Under the pieces are notes generated by a model that did not search any database, had not been told where the DNA came from, and saw nothing but the letters and a program-made list of their open reading frames with translations. This document shows positions 50,759 to 64,000 of a stretch of DNA of 64,000 bases, one piece after another. The position numbers were made by a program, and so were the translations under genes. The DNA lies in the NCBI RefSeq assembly GCF_016862315.1, contig NZ_BOMS01000041.1, positions 1 to 64,000 of the forward strand, in the 5' to 3' direction. The stretch's first letter is position 1; each line of letters opens with the position of its first letter. This DNA comes from Actinoplanes palleronii. Its GTDB lineage: Bacteria; Actinomycetota; Actinomycetes; Mycobacteriales; Micromonosporaceae.

Positions 50759-50812
50759 TGGCCTCGCGAACCGAACACCGTTTACATCAGAAGCTAGGAA
50801 AGGTTGCCTGAT

Positions 50813-51190
50813 ATGGCGAAGCTCAGCACCGACGAGCTGCTCGACGCGTTCAAGGAAATGACCCTCATCGAGCTCTCCGAGTTCGTGAAGACGTTCGAAG
50901 ATGTCTTCGACGTCAAGGCTGCCGTGGCTGTCGCCGCTGCCGGCCCGGCCGCCCCGGCTGCCGAGGCCGCTGTGGAGCAGGACTCCTTCGACGTTGTCCT
51001 CGAGGGCGACGGCGGCAAGAAGATCCAGGTCATCAAGGTCGTGCGTGAGCTGACCGGCCTGGGCCTCAAGGAGGCCAAGGACGCCGTCGAGGCCGCCCCC
51101 AAGGCGATCCTCGAGGGTGTTGCCAAGGACAAGGCCGAGGCCGCCAAGGCCAAGCTCGAGGCCGAGGGCGCCAAGGTCACCCTCAAGTGA
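50813..51190 (+). CDS. rplL: 50S ribosomal protein L7/L12
   Basis: A 125-residue L7/L12 with the N-terminal dimerisation helices ([20 protein letters not shown]), an Ala/Pro hinge and the conserved C-terminal domain ([20 protein letters not shown] and [10 protein letters not shown]). It forms the stalk that recruits translation factors. Full length. Confidence 0.97.
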   Translation: MAKLSTDELLDAFKEMTLIELSEFVKTFEDVFDVKAAVAVAAAGPAAPAAEAAVEQDSFDVVLEGDGGKKIQVIKVVRELTGLGLKEAKDAVEAAPKAILEGVAKDKAEAAKAKLEAEGAKVTLK

Positions 51191-51216
51191 TCTAACGCTC
51201 CAGAGCGTTGTTCGTC

Positions 51217-51249
51217 GATGGCGGAGGCCCGTTTCGGGTCTTCGCCATC
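51217..51249 (+). terminator. Hairpin after rplL
   Basis: GATGGCG (51217-51223) pairs with CGCCATC (51243-51249), with an inner CCCG/CGGG stem. It probably ends or attenuates the rplJL transcript ahead of rpoB. A smaller AACGCTC/GAGCGTT stem lies just upstream. Confidence 0.6.
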
Positions 51250-51793
51250 GGTGTTTCCGGCCGGTGTCCGCACTGGTCAGTGCGACCCCGGTGAGCGCGT
51301 TACGGCTGCTCCGACAAAGGCTGCCAAAGCTGGCGATCCATGCGTTAAGGTCCTCTGGGTGCGCCGGCCGGACGACCGGTCCGGCCCGACCCGCGGCACA
51401 GCCCTTGACTGTGTGTCCGCTGACAGGCACGCTGATGGCAGCAAGTTTCCGCGCTTGCGACAGCCAGACCGTGGGTAATCGGATTTCTACCGGTGACCCA
51501 CTGACCGGCACCCGAGGAAGAGTCGCCGCGTTTCCAGAGCGACCCCGGCCACGGCGTTGACCATGAAGTGCCAGGTCAGCGGCGTCGGGGACACGTTCCG
51601 CAGGACACTTCGGGTGTGGGCTGGACAGCGGTTAGCCAAGCGGCTACACTGCTAGTTTGCGCTGCCTTCTGTCTTGACGCCTGTCCTGATATCCACGTCT
51701 GTGGATTTCGATGGGTGTCTTTTGGAGTGCACGCAGACCAGTTGCATCAGCAACTCAGCCGCATAGCAGCACCGGTCCTCGGAAGGACGCATC
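51250..51793. other. rpoB upstream region
   Basis: No gene is supported in this 544-bp stretch. It carries the apparent rpoB promoter (51622-51650), a small hairpin (ATCCAC and GTGGAT, about 51691-51706) in the leader and a GGAAGG ribosome binding site. Confidence 0.6.
51622..51650 (+). promoter_or_regulatory. rpoBC promoter
   Basis: TGGACA (51622-51627) and TACACT (51645-51650) are 17 bp apart. A transcript would begin near 51657 and have a leader of about 137 nt before the TTG start of rpoB. Confidence 0.65.
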
Positions 51794-55234
<3,441 letters not shown>

Positions 55235-55337
55235 CGGAGAGCGTCCCCGGTAGGCATCGACGCGAGTCGGTAGCGACCGGGGACGCCCCCGCCGGCCTGG
55301 AATTCACCCGAGCAACGAAACACGAGGGATAGTCCAA

Positions 55338-58300
55338 GTGCTCGACGTCAACTTCTTCGACGAGTTGCGCATCGGCCTGGCTACCGCTGACGACATCCGG
55401 CAGTGGTCGCACGGCGAGGTCAAGAAGCCCGAGACGATCAACTACCGCACCCTCAAGCCCGAGAAGGACGGACTCTTCTGCGAGAAGATCTTCGGTCCGC
55501 AGCGGGACTGGGAGTGCTACTGCGGTAAGTACAAGCGTGTCCGGTTCAAGGGCATCATCTGTGAGCGCTGCGGCGTCGAGGTGACCCGCTCCAAGGTCCG
55601 GCGTGAGCGCATGGGCCACATCGAGCTGGCCGCCTCGGTCACGCACATCTGGTACTTCAAGGGTGTGCCGAGCCGTCTGGGCTACCTGCTCGACCTGGCG
55701 CCCAAGGACCTCGAGAAGATCATCTACTTCGCCTCGTACGTGATCACGAGCGTTGACGCCGAGTCGCGTCACCGTGACATGTCCACGATCGAGAACGAGA
55801 TCTTCGCGGAGAAGCGGCAGTCCGAGAACAGCCGCGACTCCGAGATCGAGAAGCGCGCCGGCAAGCTGGAGCAGGACCTCGCCGAGCTCGAGGCCGAGGG
55901 TGCCAAGGCCGACGTGCGCCGCAAGGTCAAGGAAGCCGGCGAGCGCGAGATGCGCCAGATCCGGGACAAGGCGCAGCGCGAGATCGACCGCCTCGACGAG
56001 GTGCTCGACACGTTCCGCAAGCTCGACTCGAAGCAGCTGGTCACCGACGAGCTGCTCTACCGCGAGCTGCGGGACCGCTTCGGTGAGTACTTCACCGGTG
56101 GCATGGGCGCCGAGGCGATCAAGGCGCTGCTGCAGAACATGGACCTGGACGCCGAGGCGGAGAACCTTCGGGAGATCATCCGCACCGGTAAGGGCCAGCG
56201 GAAGATCCGGGCGCTCAAGCGGCTGAAGGTCGTCGCGGCGTTCCTGAACACCCGCAACTCCCCGCTCGGCATGGTGCTCGACTGCGTGCCGGTCATCCCG
56301 CCGGACCTGCGCCCGATGGTGCAGCTCGACGGTGGCCGCTTCGCGACCTCGGACCTGAACGACCTGTACCGCCGGGTCATCAACCGCAACAACCGCCTCA
56401 AGCGACTGATCGACCTCGGTGCTCCCGAGATCATCGTCAACAACGAGAAGCGGATGCTGCAGGAGGCCGTCGACGCGCTGTTCGACAACGGCCGTCGTGG
56501 CCGGCCGGTCACCGGTCCGGGTAACCGCCCGCTGAAGTCGCTCTCCGACATGCTGAAGGGCAAGCAGGGCCGGTTCCGTCAGAACCTGCTCGGCAAGCGC
56601 GTCGACTACTCCGGCCGTTCGGTCATCGTCGTCGGCCCGCGGCTCAAGCTGCACCAGTGCGGTCTGCCCAAGCAGATGGCCCTGGAGCTGTTCAAGCCGT
56701 TCGTGATGAAGCGCCTGGTCGACCTGAACCACGCACAGAACATCAAGTCCGCCAAGCGGATGGTCGAGCGTCAGCGCCCGGTCGTGTGGGACGTGCTGGA
56801 AGAGGTCATCAGCGAGCACCCGGTGCTGCTGAACCGTGCGCCGACCCTGCACCGCCTGGGCATCCAGGCGTTCGAACCGCAGCTGGTCGAGGGCAAGGCC
56901 ATCCAGATCCACCCGCTCGTCTGTACCGCGTTCAACGCGGACTTCGACGGCGACCAGATGGCAGTCCACGTGCCGCTGTCGTCCGAGGCGCAGGCCGAGG
57001 CCCGGATCCTGATGCTGTCCTCGAACAACATCCTCAAGCCGGCCGACGGCAAGCCGGTCACCATGCCCACCCAGGACATGGTCATCGGCCTGTACTACCT
57101 GACGCACCTCACCAAGGGCGCGAAGGGCGAAGGCCGGGTCTTCAGCTCCGACGCCGAGGCGCGGATGGCGTTCGACAACGGCGAGCTGCACCTGCAGGCC
57201 AAGGTCAAGATCCGTCTCCACGACGTGATCGGGGTCGACAACGGCGCCAAGGCCGAGCCGGCCGTGGCTCCGGAGGGCTGGGTCGAGGGCGAGAAGCTGC
57301 TCGTCGAGACCACGCTCGGCCGAGTGATCTTCAACGAGACGCTGCCCCCGGGCTACCGCTTCGTGAACTACGAGATCCGCAAGGGCCAGCTGTCGGCGAT
57401 CGTCAACGACCTCGCCGAGCGCTTCCCCAAGGTCGCGCTGGCCGCGACCCTGGACGCGCTCAAGGAGGCCGGCTTCCACTGGGCCACCTGGTCCGGTGTG
57501 ACGATCGGTATGGGCGACGTCATCGCGCCGCCGCGCAAGCCGGAGATCCTCGCCAAGTACCAGGCCGAGGCCGACCGGATCGACAAGCAGTACCAGCGTG
57601 GTCTGATGACCGCCGAGGAACGTCGCGGCGAGCTCATCGAGATCTGGACCAAGGCGACGAACGAGATCTCCAAGGAGATGGAGTCCGCGCTGCCGCAGGA
57701 GAACCCGCTCTGGGTCATGATCAACTCCGGCGCTCGCGGTAACCTCCTCCAGCTCCGGCAGATCGCCGCGATCCGTGGTCTGGTGGCCAACCCCAAGGGC
57801 GAGATCATCCCGCGCCCGATCACCTCGTCGTACCGCGAGGGTCTGACCGTTCTGGAGTACTTCATCTCCACGCACGGTGCCCGTAAGGGCCTGGCGGACA
57901 CCGCCCTGCGTACCGCCGACTCGGGTTACCTGACCCGTCGTCTGGTGGACGTCTCGCAGGACGTCATCATCCGCGAGGAGGACTGCGGCACCGACCGCGC
58001 GATTCCGATGCAGGTGGGCGAGCGGGAGCCGGACGGCACCCTGGTCGTGCACGTGCACGCCGAGACCGGTGTGCACGCCCGGACCCTGGCCGACAACATC
58101 GACGACCCGGCGGGCAACCGTGTGGTGTCGCGTGGTGACGACCTCAACTCGATCATGGTGGACGCGCTCGTCGCGGCCGGCGTCGAGATCGTCCGGGTGC
58201 GCAGCGTCCTGACCTGTGAGTCGAAGCTGGGCGTCTGCGCGGCCTGCTACGGCCGGTCGCTGCCGACCGGCAAGGCGGTCGACATCGGCGAGGCGGTCGG

Positions 58301-59228
58301 CATCATCGCGGCCCAGTCGATCGGTGAGCCCGGTACCCAGCTGACGATGCGTACCTTCCACACCGGTGGTGTCGCGGGTGAGGACATCACCCAGGGTCTG
58401 CCGCGTGTTCAGGAAATCTTCGAGGCCCGCGTGCCGAAGGGTAAGGCGCCCATCGCCGACACCCCGGGACGCGTGCGCATCGAGGACGGCGAGCGCTCGC
58501 GGAAGATCATCGTGGTGCCGGACGACGGCAGCGAGGAGATCGTGTACGACAAGATCTCCAAGCGCGTCAAGCTGCGCATCCCGGACGGCGGCCACGTCGG
58601 CGTCGGCGAGAAGCTCACCGAGGGCACCATCGACCCGCACGAGCTGCTGCGCATCATGGGCCCGCGCGCGGTCCAGGTCCACCTGACCAGTGAGGTCCAG
58701 GAGGTCTACCGCTCGCAGGGTGTGCTGATCCACGACAAGCACATCGAGATCATCATTCGCCAGATGCTCAAGCGCGTGACGGTCATCGACTCCGGTGCGA
58801 CCGAGTTCCTGCCGGGCATCCTGGTGGACCGGGCGCTCTTCGAGTCGGAGAACCGCCGGCTCGTGGGCGAGGGTGGCGAGCCCGCCGCCGGTCGTCCGGT
58901 GCTGATGGGTATCACCAAGGCCTCGCTGGCGACCGACTCCTGGCTCTCGGCGGCCTCCTTCCAGGAGACCACCCGGGTGCTCACCGACGCTGCGATCAAC
59001 TCGCGCAGCGACTCGCTGGTGGGCCTCAAGGAGAACGTCATCATCGGCAAGCTCATCCCGGCCGGTACCGGTATCTCCAAGTACCGGAACATCCGGGTCG
59101 AGCCGACCGAGGAGGCCAAGGCGAAGGTGTACTCGATGACCGGGTACCCGGAGACCGACTACGGCTTCGGGCCGGCCAGCGGCCAGGCAGTTCCGCTGGA
59201 CGACTTCGACTTCGGGTCGTACCGCTGA
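55338..59228 (+). CDS. rpoC: DNA-directed RNA polymerase subunit beta'
   Basis: A 1296-residue beta-prime subunit starting GTG at 55338. The zinc ribbon (CYCGKYK and [11 protein letters not shown]), the catalytic NADFDGDQM with D535, D537 and D539, the bridge and trigger regions ([15 protein letters not shown] and [14 protein letters not shown]) and the second zinc cluster ([19 protein letters not shown] region) are present. The length is that of actinobacterial proteins. Confidence 0.98.
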   Translation: MLDVNFFDELRIGLATADDIRQWSHGEVKKPETINYRTLKPEKDGLFCEKIFGPQRDWECYCGKYKRVRFKGIICERCGVEVTRSKVRRERMGHIELAASVTHIWYFKGVPSRLGYLLDLAPKDLEKIIYFASYVITSVDAESRHRDMSTIENEIFAEKRQSENSRDSEIEKRAGKLEQDLAELEAEGAKADVRRKVKEAGEREMRQIRDKAQREIDRLDEVLDTFRKLDSKQLVTDELLYRELRDRFGEYFTGGMGAEAIKALLQNMDLDAEAENLREIIRTGKGQRKIRALKRLKVVAAFLNTRNSPLGMVLDCVPVIPPDLRPMVQLDGGRFATSDLNDLYRRVINRNNRLKRLIDLGAPEIIVNNEKRMLQEAVDALFDNGRRGRPVTGPGNRPLKSLSDMLKGKQGRFRQNLLGKRVDYSGRSVIVVGPRLKLHQCGLPKQMALELFKPFVMKRLVDLNHAQNIKSAKRMVERQRPVVWDVLEEVISEHPVLLNRAPTLHRLGIQAFEPQLVEGKAIQIHPLVCTAFNADFDGDQMAVHVPLSSEAQAEARILMLSSNNILKPADGKPVTMPTQDMVIGLYYLTHLTKGAKGEGRVFSSDAEARMAFDNGELHLQAKVKIRLHDVIGVDNGAKAEPAVAPEGWVEGEKLLVETTLGRVIFNETLPPGYRFVNYEIRKGQLSAIVNDLAERFPKVALAATLDALKEAGFHWATWSGVTIGMGDVIAPPRKPEILAKYQAEADRIDKQYQRGLMTAEERRGELIEIWTKATNEISKEMESALPQENPLWVMINSGARGNLLQLRQIAAIRGLVANPKGEIIPRPITSSYREGLTVLEYFISTHGARKGLADTALRTADSGYLTRRLVDVSQDVIIREEDCGTDRAIPMQVGEREPDGTLVVHVHAETGVHARTLADNIDDPAGNRVVSRGDDLNSIMVDALVAAGVEIVRVRSVLTCESKLGVCAACYGRSLPTGKAVDIGEAVGIIAAQSIGEPGTQLTMRTFHTGGVAGEDITQGLPRVQEIFEARVPKGKAPIADTPGRVRIEDGERSRKIIVVPDDGSEEIVYDKISKRVKLRIPDGGHVGVGEKLTEGTIDPHELLRIMGPRAVQVHLTSEVQEVYRSQGVLIHDKHIEIIIRQMLKRVTVIDSGATEFLPGILVDRALFESENRRLVGEGGEPAAGRPVLMGITKASLATDSWLSAASFQETTRVLTDAAINSRSDSLVGLKENVIIGKLIPAGTGISKYRNIRVEPTEEAKAKVYSMTGYPETDYGFGPASGQAVPLDDFDFGSYR

Positions 59229-59255
59229 CGGTCGTACGGTAATCGTTTGTTCCGC

Positions 59256-59289
59256 CTGGGGCGGTCGCGCAACAGCGCGGCCGCCCCAG
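59256..59289 (+). terminator. rpoC terminator
   Basis: CTGGGGCGG-T-CGCGC (59256-59270) pairs with GCGCG-G-CCGCCCCAG (59275-59289) around AACA, 27 nt after the rpoC stop. No clear T-run. Confidence 0.75.
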
Positions 59290-59298
59290 CGGCGCTTC

Positions 59299-59310
59299 TA
59301 GGATGTACGG
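59299..59310 (+). promoter_or_regulatory. Leaderless-type -10 before the small membrane gene
   Basis: TAGGAT (59299-59304) is 6 nt before the GTG at 59311. Confidence 0.5.
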
Positions 59311-59655
59311 GTGACCGTTCACGCCGTGCAAACCCGCCACCCGCTGGACCCGGAGCCGGCGCCGTCGACGAAGGCCCGCGCGGTCTTCGTGCTCGGCCTG
59401 ATCGGGCTGCTGACCGGCCCGATGGTCGGCGGCGTGATTCCGGCCACGATCGCGTTACTTCTGGCCCGGCAGACCGCCAGGGAGGCGTACGCGGCCGGCG
59501 GCTACCTGACCGGTGGCCGTTGGATCCGCCGCGGCCGCACGCTCGCCTGGATCGGGCTGGTGCTGGCGCTGACCGCGCTGGTGGTGGCCGCCATCGCCGG
59601 CCTGCTGCACCTGGCGACCGCGCCCGGGCCGAACCTGGCACCCGGCACCGACTGA
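59311..59655 (+). CDS. Hypothetical two-helix membrane protein
   Basis: A 114-residue protein with two transmembrane helices (about 23-50 and 77-104) and a short basic loop between them (GRWIRRGRT). It resembles DUF4190-like small actinobacterial membrane proteins but I cannot assign a function. Located between rpoC and the str operon, with its own leaderless-type start. Confidence 0.7.
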   Translation: MTVHAVQTRHPLDPEPAPSTKARAVFVLGLIGLLTGPMVGGVIPATIALLLARQTAREAYAAGGYLTGGRWIRRGRTLAWIGLVLALTALVVAAIAGLLHLATAPGPNLAPGTD

Positions 59656-59735
59656 TCCCGCCCGCGGCCTTACACGCCCGCTGAGCGTCCCCGCCGGGGT
59701 GCGGGACGGCTCGTCCGGGTGACATGCTTCTGAAC

Positions 59736-60215
59736 ATGACGCAGCCCCCGGGGACCGCCGCGTACCCGCCGCCCCCGCCGTCCGGACCGCCGCCGTACTG
59801 GGCGTCGGTGAACCCCTCGGCCAGTGGCTGGGAGGTGGAGCGGATGGACGTCGTGGGCGGGACCGGGTTCGGGATGGTCCAGCTGCGTGTCGTGCCGATC
59901 ACTTCCGGCCTGGCGATCGGCGGTCTGACCGCCGGCATCGGCGCCATCCTGGTGTCGGTCCTGGTCATCTGCTTCGGTGTCGGCGGCGCGGGCGCCTGGG
60001 TCGCCGGCGCGTTCACGCTGCTCGGTGTGCTCGCCGGTGGGGGAGCGGTGACCGCATCGCTGATCGCGAAGCGGCAGATCAGGCGCTCCGGAGCGCCGGG
60101 CCGGGTACGGTTCACCGGTTCCGGGCTGGCCACCGCCGGCATCGCCTGCGGGAGCGCCGGCGCGGGAATATCGCTGCTGGCGTTGGTGCTGGGCTTTGTG
60201 GTAGAGGGCTCCTGA
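59736..60215 (+). CDS. Hypothetical four-helix membrane protein (DUF4190-like)
   Basis: About 159 residues. A Pro-rich cytoplasmic N-terminus (MTQPPGTAAYPPPPPSG) precedes about four hydrophobic helices. It is possibly related to the preceding small protein. ATG at 59736 is preferred because a -10-like CATGCT lies 7 nt upstream; ATG at 59724 is an in-frame alternative. No known role. Confidence 0.65.
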   Translation: MTQPPGTAAYPPPPPSGPPPYWASVNPSASGWEVERMDVVGGTGFGMVQLRVVPITSGLAIGGLTAGIGAILVSVLVICFGVGGAGAWVAGAFTLLGVLAGGGAVTASLIAKRQIRRSGAPGRVRFTGSGLATAGIACGSAGAGISLLALVLGFVVEGS

Positions 60216-60315
60216 GAGCCTCGCGGGCGCGGATCCGGCACCGCGGCATGGCCACGCCGGGGCACCCGGTACACTGGTATACGGAGATGTCCATCGCGGG
60301 AGCTCGGGGCTCATT

Positions 60316-60344
60316 TTGACCTGGGTGCTCGGGGTGGGTACTCT
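60316..60344 (+). promoter_or_regulatory. str operon promoter (rpsL-rpsG-fusA)
   Basis: TTGACC (60316-60321) and TACTCT (60339-60344) are 17 bp apart, a near-consensus housekeeping promoter. It leaves a leader of about 275 nt to the rpsL start. The 410-bp gap 60216-60625 holds no gene that I can support. Confidence 0.75.
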
Positions 60345-60625
60345 TTCCCCTCGTGCCCGGGCTCGCCCGGGCAACTCGTGCGTGCACCCGAATCGGAACG
60401 TACGACGGGTATTGCCGCACGACGGGCTGGGTTCGGTGTGAACCCATGCTCGACCAAGACAACATCCGGTACGCGTGAATCAATCACGCGTGGCGGGACC
60501 GTGAGCCGGACGACACGCCCGACCGCGGGTGCGGGACACTCCCACCAGGGAGAGTCGCCGCACACAGGCAGAACACTCGGTGCGGCCGTATTACAGGAAG
60601 CGGCCGAAGGGAGCGGAGAAACCCG

Positions 60626-61000
60626 GTGCCCACGATCCAGCAGCTGGTCCGAAAGGGCCGCCAGGCGAAGACGACCAAGACGAAGACGCCGGCACTGAAG
60701 GGAAGCCCTCAGCGGCGCGGCGTGTGTACCCGCGTGTACACCACCACCCCCAAGAAGCCGAACTCTGCGCTGCGCAAGGTCGCTCGCGTGAAGCTGAGCA
60801 GCCAGATCGAGGTCACGGCGTACATCCCGGGCGTCGGCCACAACCTGCAGGAGCACTCCATCGTGCTCGTGCGCGGCGGCCGTGTTAAGGACCTCCCGGG
60901 CGTCCGCTACAAGATCGTCCGCGGTTCGCTGGACACCCAGGGTGTCCGCAACCGCAAGCAGGCCCGCAGCCGTTACGGCGCGAAGAAGGAGAAGAGCTGA
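60626..61000 (+). CDS. rpsL: 30S ribosomal protein S12
   Basis: A 124-residue S12 starting GTG at 60626. The streptomycin-relevant lysines are of the sensitive type ([16 protein letters not shown] and [12 protein letters not shown]). It helps decoding accuracy. One base separates it from rpsG. Confidence 0.97.
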   Translation: MPTIQQLVRKGRQAKTTKTKTPALKGSPQRRGVCTRVYTTTPKKPNSALRKVARVKLSSQIEVTAYIPGVGHNLQEHSIVLVRGGRVKDLPGVRYKIVRGSLDTQGVRNRKQARSRYGAKKEKS

Positions 61001-61001
61001 C

Positions 61002-61472
61002 ATGCCGCGTAAGGGCCCCGCTCCGCGCCACCCTCTGGTCGCTGACCCGGTTTACAACTCGCCGCTGGTGACCCAGCTGGTGAACAAGATCCTGGTCGGC
61101 GGCAAGCGTTCGCTGGCCGAGCGCATCGTGTACGCCGCCCTCGAGGGTGCCCGTGAGAAGAGCGGCACCGACCCGGTGGTCATCCTCAAGCGAGCGATGG
61201 ACAACGTGAAGCCGACCCTCGAGGTCCGCAGCCGCCGCGTTGGTGGCGCGACCTACCAGGTGCCGATCGAGGTGCGCACCCCGCGCCAGACGACCCTGGG
61301 CCTGCGCTGGCTGGTTCAGTACTCCAAGGTCCGCCGCGAGAAGACCATGATCGAGCGGCTGCAGAACGAGCTGCTTGACGCCAGCAACGGCCTCGGTGCC
61401 GCTGTGAAGCGTCGCGAGGACACTCACAAGATGGCGGAGTCCAACAAGGCCTTCGCGCACTACCGCTGGTAA
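61002..61472 (+). CDS. rpsG: 30S ribosomal protein S7
   Basis: A 156-residue S7 starting [12 protein letters not shown], with [30 protein letters not shown] and [20 protein letters not shown]. It nucleates the 30S head and, in E. coli, represses the str operon. ATG at 61002; GAAGGAG upstream lies in the end of rpsL. Confidence 0.97.
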   Translation: MPRKGPAPRHPLVADPVYNSPLVTQLVNKILVGGKRSLAERIVYAALEGAREKSGTDPVVILKRAMDNVKPTLEVRSRRVGGATYQVPIEVRTPRQTTLGLRWLVQYSKVRREKTMIERLQNELLDASNGLGAAVKRREDTHKMAESNKAFAHYRW

Positions 61473-61556
61473 GACCCTGCTGCGGGCCCGGCAACCGCCG
61501 GGCCACGGCATTCGTACCGGTCCACGAGACGACGACGAAGAAAAGTAGGGATGGAA

Positions 61557-63653
61557 GTGGCTGCCGCAGACGCGCTCGCCAAGGTTCGCAACATCGGCAT
61601 CATGGCGCACATCGACGCTGGTAAGACCACGACGACCGAGCGCATCCTGTTCTACACCGGCATCACGTACAAGATCGGTGAAGTCCACGAGGGCGCGGCC
61701 GTCATGGACTGGATGGAGCAGGAGCAGGAACGCGGCATCACCATCACCTCCGCCGCCACGAAGTGCGAGTGGAAGGGCTACACGATTCAGATCATCGACA
61801 CGCCCGGCCACGTCGACTTCACGGTCGAGGTCGAGCGGTCGCTGCGTGTGCTCGACGGTGCAGTCGCGGTGTACGACGGTGTGGCCGGCGTGGAGCCGCA
61901 GACGGAGAACGTCTGGCGCCAGGCCGACAAGTACAACGTCCCTCGCATGTGCTTCGTCAACAAGCTCGACCGGACCGGCGCGGACTTCTTCCGTTGCGTG
62001 CAGATGATGATCGACCGGCTTCACGCCACGCCGCTCGTCCTGCAGATCCCGATCGGGCTCGAGGGCGACCACATCGGTGTCGTCGACCTGATCAACATGA
62101 AGGCGCTCACCTGGCGCGGGGAGACCCAGAAGGGTGACGACTACGCGATCGAGGAGATCCCGGCCGACCTGGTCGACTCCGCGAACGAGTGGCGCGAGAA
62201 GCTGATCGAGACCCTGGCCGACGTCGACGACGCGGTCATGGAGAAGTACCTCGAGGGCGAAGAGGTCTCGATCGACGAGATCCGGGCCGCCATCCGGCGG
62301 GCCACGATCGCCAGCAAGGCCAACCCGGTCCTGTGCGGCTCGGCGTTCAAGAACAAGGGCGTTCAGCCCATGCTCGACGCCGTCGTCGACTTCCTCCCGT
62401 CGCCGCTGGACATCCCGGCGATCGAGGGCACCGCGACCGACGGTGAGACCCCGGTTCTGCGCAAGCCGTCGAACACCGAGCCGTTCTCCGGCCTGGCGTT
62501 CAAGATTCAGACGGACAAGCACCTCGGCAAGCTCACCTACGTCCGGGTCTACTCCGGCACGCTCGACTCCGGTTCCCAGGTGGTCAACTCCACCAAGGAC
62601 CGCAAGGAGCGGATCGGCAAGATCTACCAGATGCACGCGAACAAGCGTGAGGAGCGCGCCACCGCGCAGGCCGGCGACATCATCGCCGTCCAGGGTCTCA
62701 AGCAGACCACCACCGGTGACACGCTCAGCGACCCGGCGAACCCGGTCATCCTGGAGTCGATGACCTTCCCGGAGCCGGTTATCCAGGTCGCCATCGAGCC
62801 GAAGACCAAGTCGGACCAGGAGAAGCTGGGCACCGCTATCCAGCGCCTGGCCGAAGAGGACCCGACCTTCCGCGTCTTCAACGACGAGGAGACCGGTCAG
62901 ACGATCATCGCCGGCATGGGCGAGCTCCACCTGGACATCCTGGTGGACCGCATGCGCCGCGAGTTCAACGTCGAGGCCAACATCGGTAAGCCGCAGGTGG
63001 CGTACCGCGAGACTCTCCGCGGCAAGGTGGAGAAGCTCACGTACGTGCACAAGAAGCAGACCGGTGGTTCCGGCCAGTACGCGAAGGTCGTCGTCACGGT
63101 CGAGCCGCTTGAGCTCGCCACCGACGGCCCCACGTACGAGTTCGTCAACGCGGTCACCGGCGGTCGCATCCCCAAGGAGTTCATCCCCTCGGTGGACGCG
63201 GGCGCCCAGGACTCCCTGCAGTACGGCGTCCTCGCCGGCTACCCGCTGGTCGGTGTGAAGTTCACGCTGATCGACGGTCAGTACCACGAGGTCGACTCGT
63301 CTGAGATGGCGTTCAAGATCGCTGGCTCCATGGCGATGAAGGAAGCGGCCCGCAAGGCCGACCCCGCGCTGCTGGAGCCGATGATGTCGGTTGAGGTCAC
63401 CACCCCTGAGGACAACATGGGTGACGTCATCGGCGACCTCAACTCCCGCCGCGGCCTGATCCAGTCGATGGAGGAGCGCTCCGGCGCCCGCGTCGTCAAG
63501 GCTCTGGTCCCGCTGTCGGAGATGTTCGGCTACGTCGGCGACCTGCGGTCGAAGACGGCCGGCCGGGCCAGCTACAGCATGCAGTTCGACTCCTACGCGG
63601 AGGTTCCCGGGAACGTCGCGAAGGAGATCATCGCTAAGGCCACCGGCGCCTGA
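61557..63653 (+). CDS. fusA: Elongation factor G
   Basis: About 698 residues. GTPase motifs are complete: P-loop AHIDAGKT (about 17-24), [14 protein letters not shown] and NKLD. Domains II to V follow, with GSGQYAKVV and [18 protein letters not shown] in domains IV and V. GTG at 61557 gives the usual actinobacterial N-terminus ([12 protein letters not shown]) and has AGGG at correct spacing; ATG at 61551 is too close to it. Confidence 0.97.
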   Translation: MAAADALAKVRNIGIMAHIDAGKTTTTERILFYTGITYKIGEVHEGAAVMDWMEQEQERGITITSAATKCEWKGYTIQIIDTPGHVDFTVEVERSLRVLDGAVAVYDGVAGVEPQTENVWRQADKYNVPRMCFVNKLDRTGADFFRCVQMMIDRLHATPLVLQIPIGLEGDHIGVVDLINMKALTWRGETQKGDDYAIEEIPADLVDSANEWREKLIETLADVDDAVMEKYLEGEEVSIDEIRAAIRRATIASKANPVLCGSAFKNKGVQPMLDAVVDFLPSPLDIPAIEGTATDGETPVLRKPSNTEPFSGLAFKIQTDKHLGKLTYVRVYSGTLDSGSQVVNSTKDRKERIGKIYQMHANKREERATAQAGDIIAVQGLKQTTTGDTLSDPANPVILESMTFPEPVIQVAIEPKTKSDQEKLGTAIQRLAEEDPTFRVFNDEETGQTIIAGMGELHLDILVDRMRREFNVEANIGKPQVAYRETLRGKVEKLTYVHKKQTGGSGQYAKVVVTVEPLELATDGPTYEFVNAVTGGRIPKEFIPSVDAGAQDSLQYGVLAGYPLVGVKFTLIDGQYHEVDSSEMAFKIAGSMAMKEAARKADPALLEPMMSVEVTTPEDNMGDVIGDLNSRRGLIQSMEERSGARVVKALVPLSEMFGYVGDLRSKTAGRASYSMQFDSYAEVPGNVAKEIIAKATGA

Positions 63654-63662
63654 CGCGTTGAG

Positions 63663-63693
63663 GCACGTGCGGCCCGTCGAGGGCCGCACGTGC
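63663..63693 (+). terminator. Hairpin between fusA and tuf
   Basis: GCACGTGCGGCCC (63663-63675) pairs perfectly with GGGCCGCACGTGC (63681-63693) around GTCGA. No T-run, so termination may be partial. Confidence 0.65.
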
Positions 63694-63771
63694 ACAAGCA
63701 GTCGACAGAGTCCTGAGCGCCTTATCGGCGTGCCGGGCGACCAGTAAGTACCAGTCCACAGGAGGACACCA

Positions 63772-64000
63772 GTGGCGAAGGCGAAGTTCGAGCGGACTAA
63801 GCCGCACGTCAACATCGGCACCATTGGTCACATCGACCACGGTAAGACGACGCTGACTGCGGCCATCACGAAGGTCCTGCACGACGAGTTCCCCGACCTG
63901 AACCCGTACACCCCGTTCGACGAGATCGACAAGGCGCCTGAAGAGAAGGCCCGTGGTATCACGATCTCGATCGCGCACGTCGAGTACCAGACCGCGTCGC
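63772..64000 (+). CDS. tuf: Elongation factor Tu, 5' part
   Basis: The first 76 codons of EF-Tu are present, cut by the window edge. It starts GTG with CACAGGAGGACACC upstream. P-loop GHIDHGKTT and switch [10 protein letters not shown] are present. It delivers aminoacyl-tRNA to the ribosome. It is the last gene of the str cluster. Confidence 0.97.
   Translation, partial: MAKAKFERTKPHVNIGTIGHIDHGKTTLTAAITKVLHDEFPDLNPYTPFDEIDKAPEEKARGITISIAHVEYQTAS

Overview
The window looks like a high-GC actinobacterial chromosome, most plausibly a Micromonosporaceae member close to Actinoplanes. The evidence is the GC-rich codon use with many GTG (and one TTG) starts, SigE-family sigma factors, DUF3152/DUF2252/DUF1707 proteins, a MoeZ-type MoeB-rhodanese fusion, and the order rpmG - two MaoC-like dehydratases - tRNA-Trp - secE - nusG. 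Genus and species are inferred from gene content only. Layout: 0.4-6.6 kb holds a very long membrane-anchored putative metalloprotease (DUF3152), moeZ and a QW-repeat protein. 6.6-10.4 kb (minus strand) holds a SigE-family sigma factor with an overlapping membrane partner, then proBA. 10.4-17.7 kb holds an alkyltransferase-like DNA-repair protein overlapping a methyltransferase, a TetR repressor divergent from an NAD-dependent epimerase with two visible operators, and a gamma-glutamyltransferase divergent from an MFS/PLP-lyase pair. 17.7-30.3 kb is a partial second complex I cluster (nuoB, C, H, I, J, K, L, M, N). It lacks nuoA, D, E, F and G, is split by a 61-bp repeat array, a DUF2252 gene, a second sigma/membrane pair and a Uma2 nuclease gene, and carries an extra 41-codon membrane peptide gene between nuoM and nuoN. 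30.3-33 kb is repeat-rich and gene-poor, with 62-bp, 63-bp and 34-bp arrays and one copy of a nested stem-loop element whose other copy is at the left edge. 33-45 kb is mostly stand-alone accessory genes: MOSC, acetyltransferases, a TetR-regulated luciferase-like oxidoreductase, an MFS exporter, HtpX, tRNA-Tyr, YajQ, LysE, a rhodanese, a small secreted peptide and a GGDEF-EAL protein. 45-64 kb is the conserved transcription/translation block: tRNA-Thr, tRNA-Met, rpmG, two dehydratases, tRNA-Trp, secE, nusG, rplA, an inserted ABC transporter, rplJ, rplL, rpoB, rpoC, two small membrane proteins, rpsL, rpsG, fusA and the start of tuf. The most surprising feature of this block is that rplK (L11), expected between nusG and rplA, is absent. 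Several genes have a TAnnnT hexamer 6-8 nt before the start codon, the usual mark of leaderless transcripts in actinobacteria; others have clear Shine-Dalgarno sequences. Adjacent genes in operons often overlap by 1-4 bases (ATGA, GTGA or TGATG), which suggests translational coupling, notably along nuoI-N and in both sigma/partner pairs.
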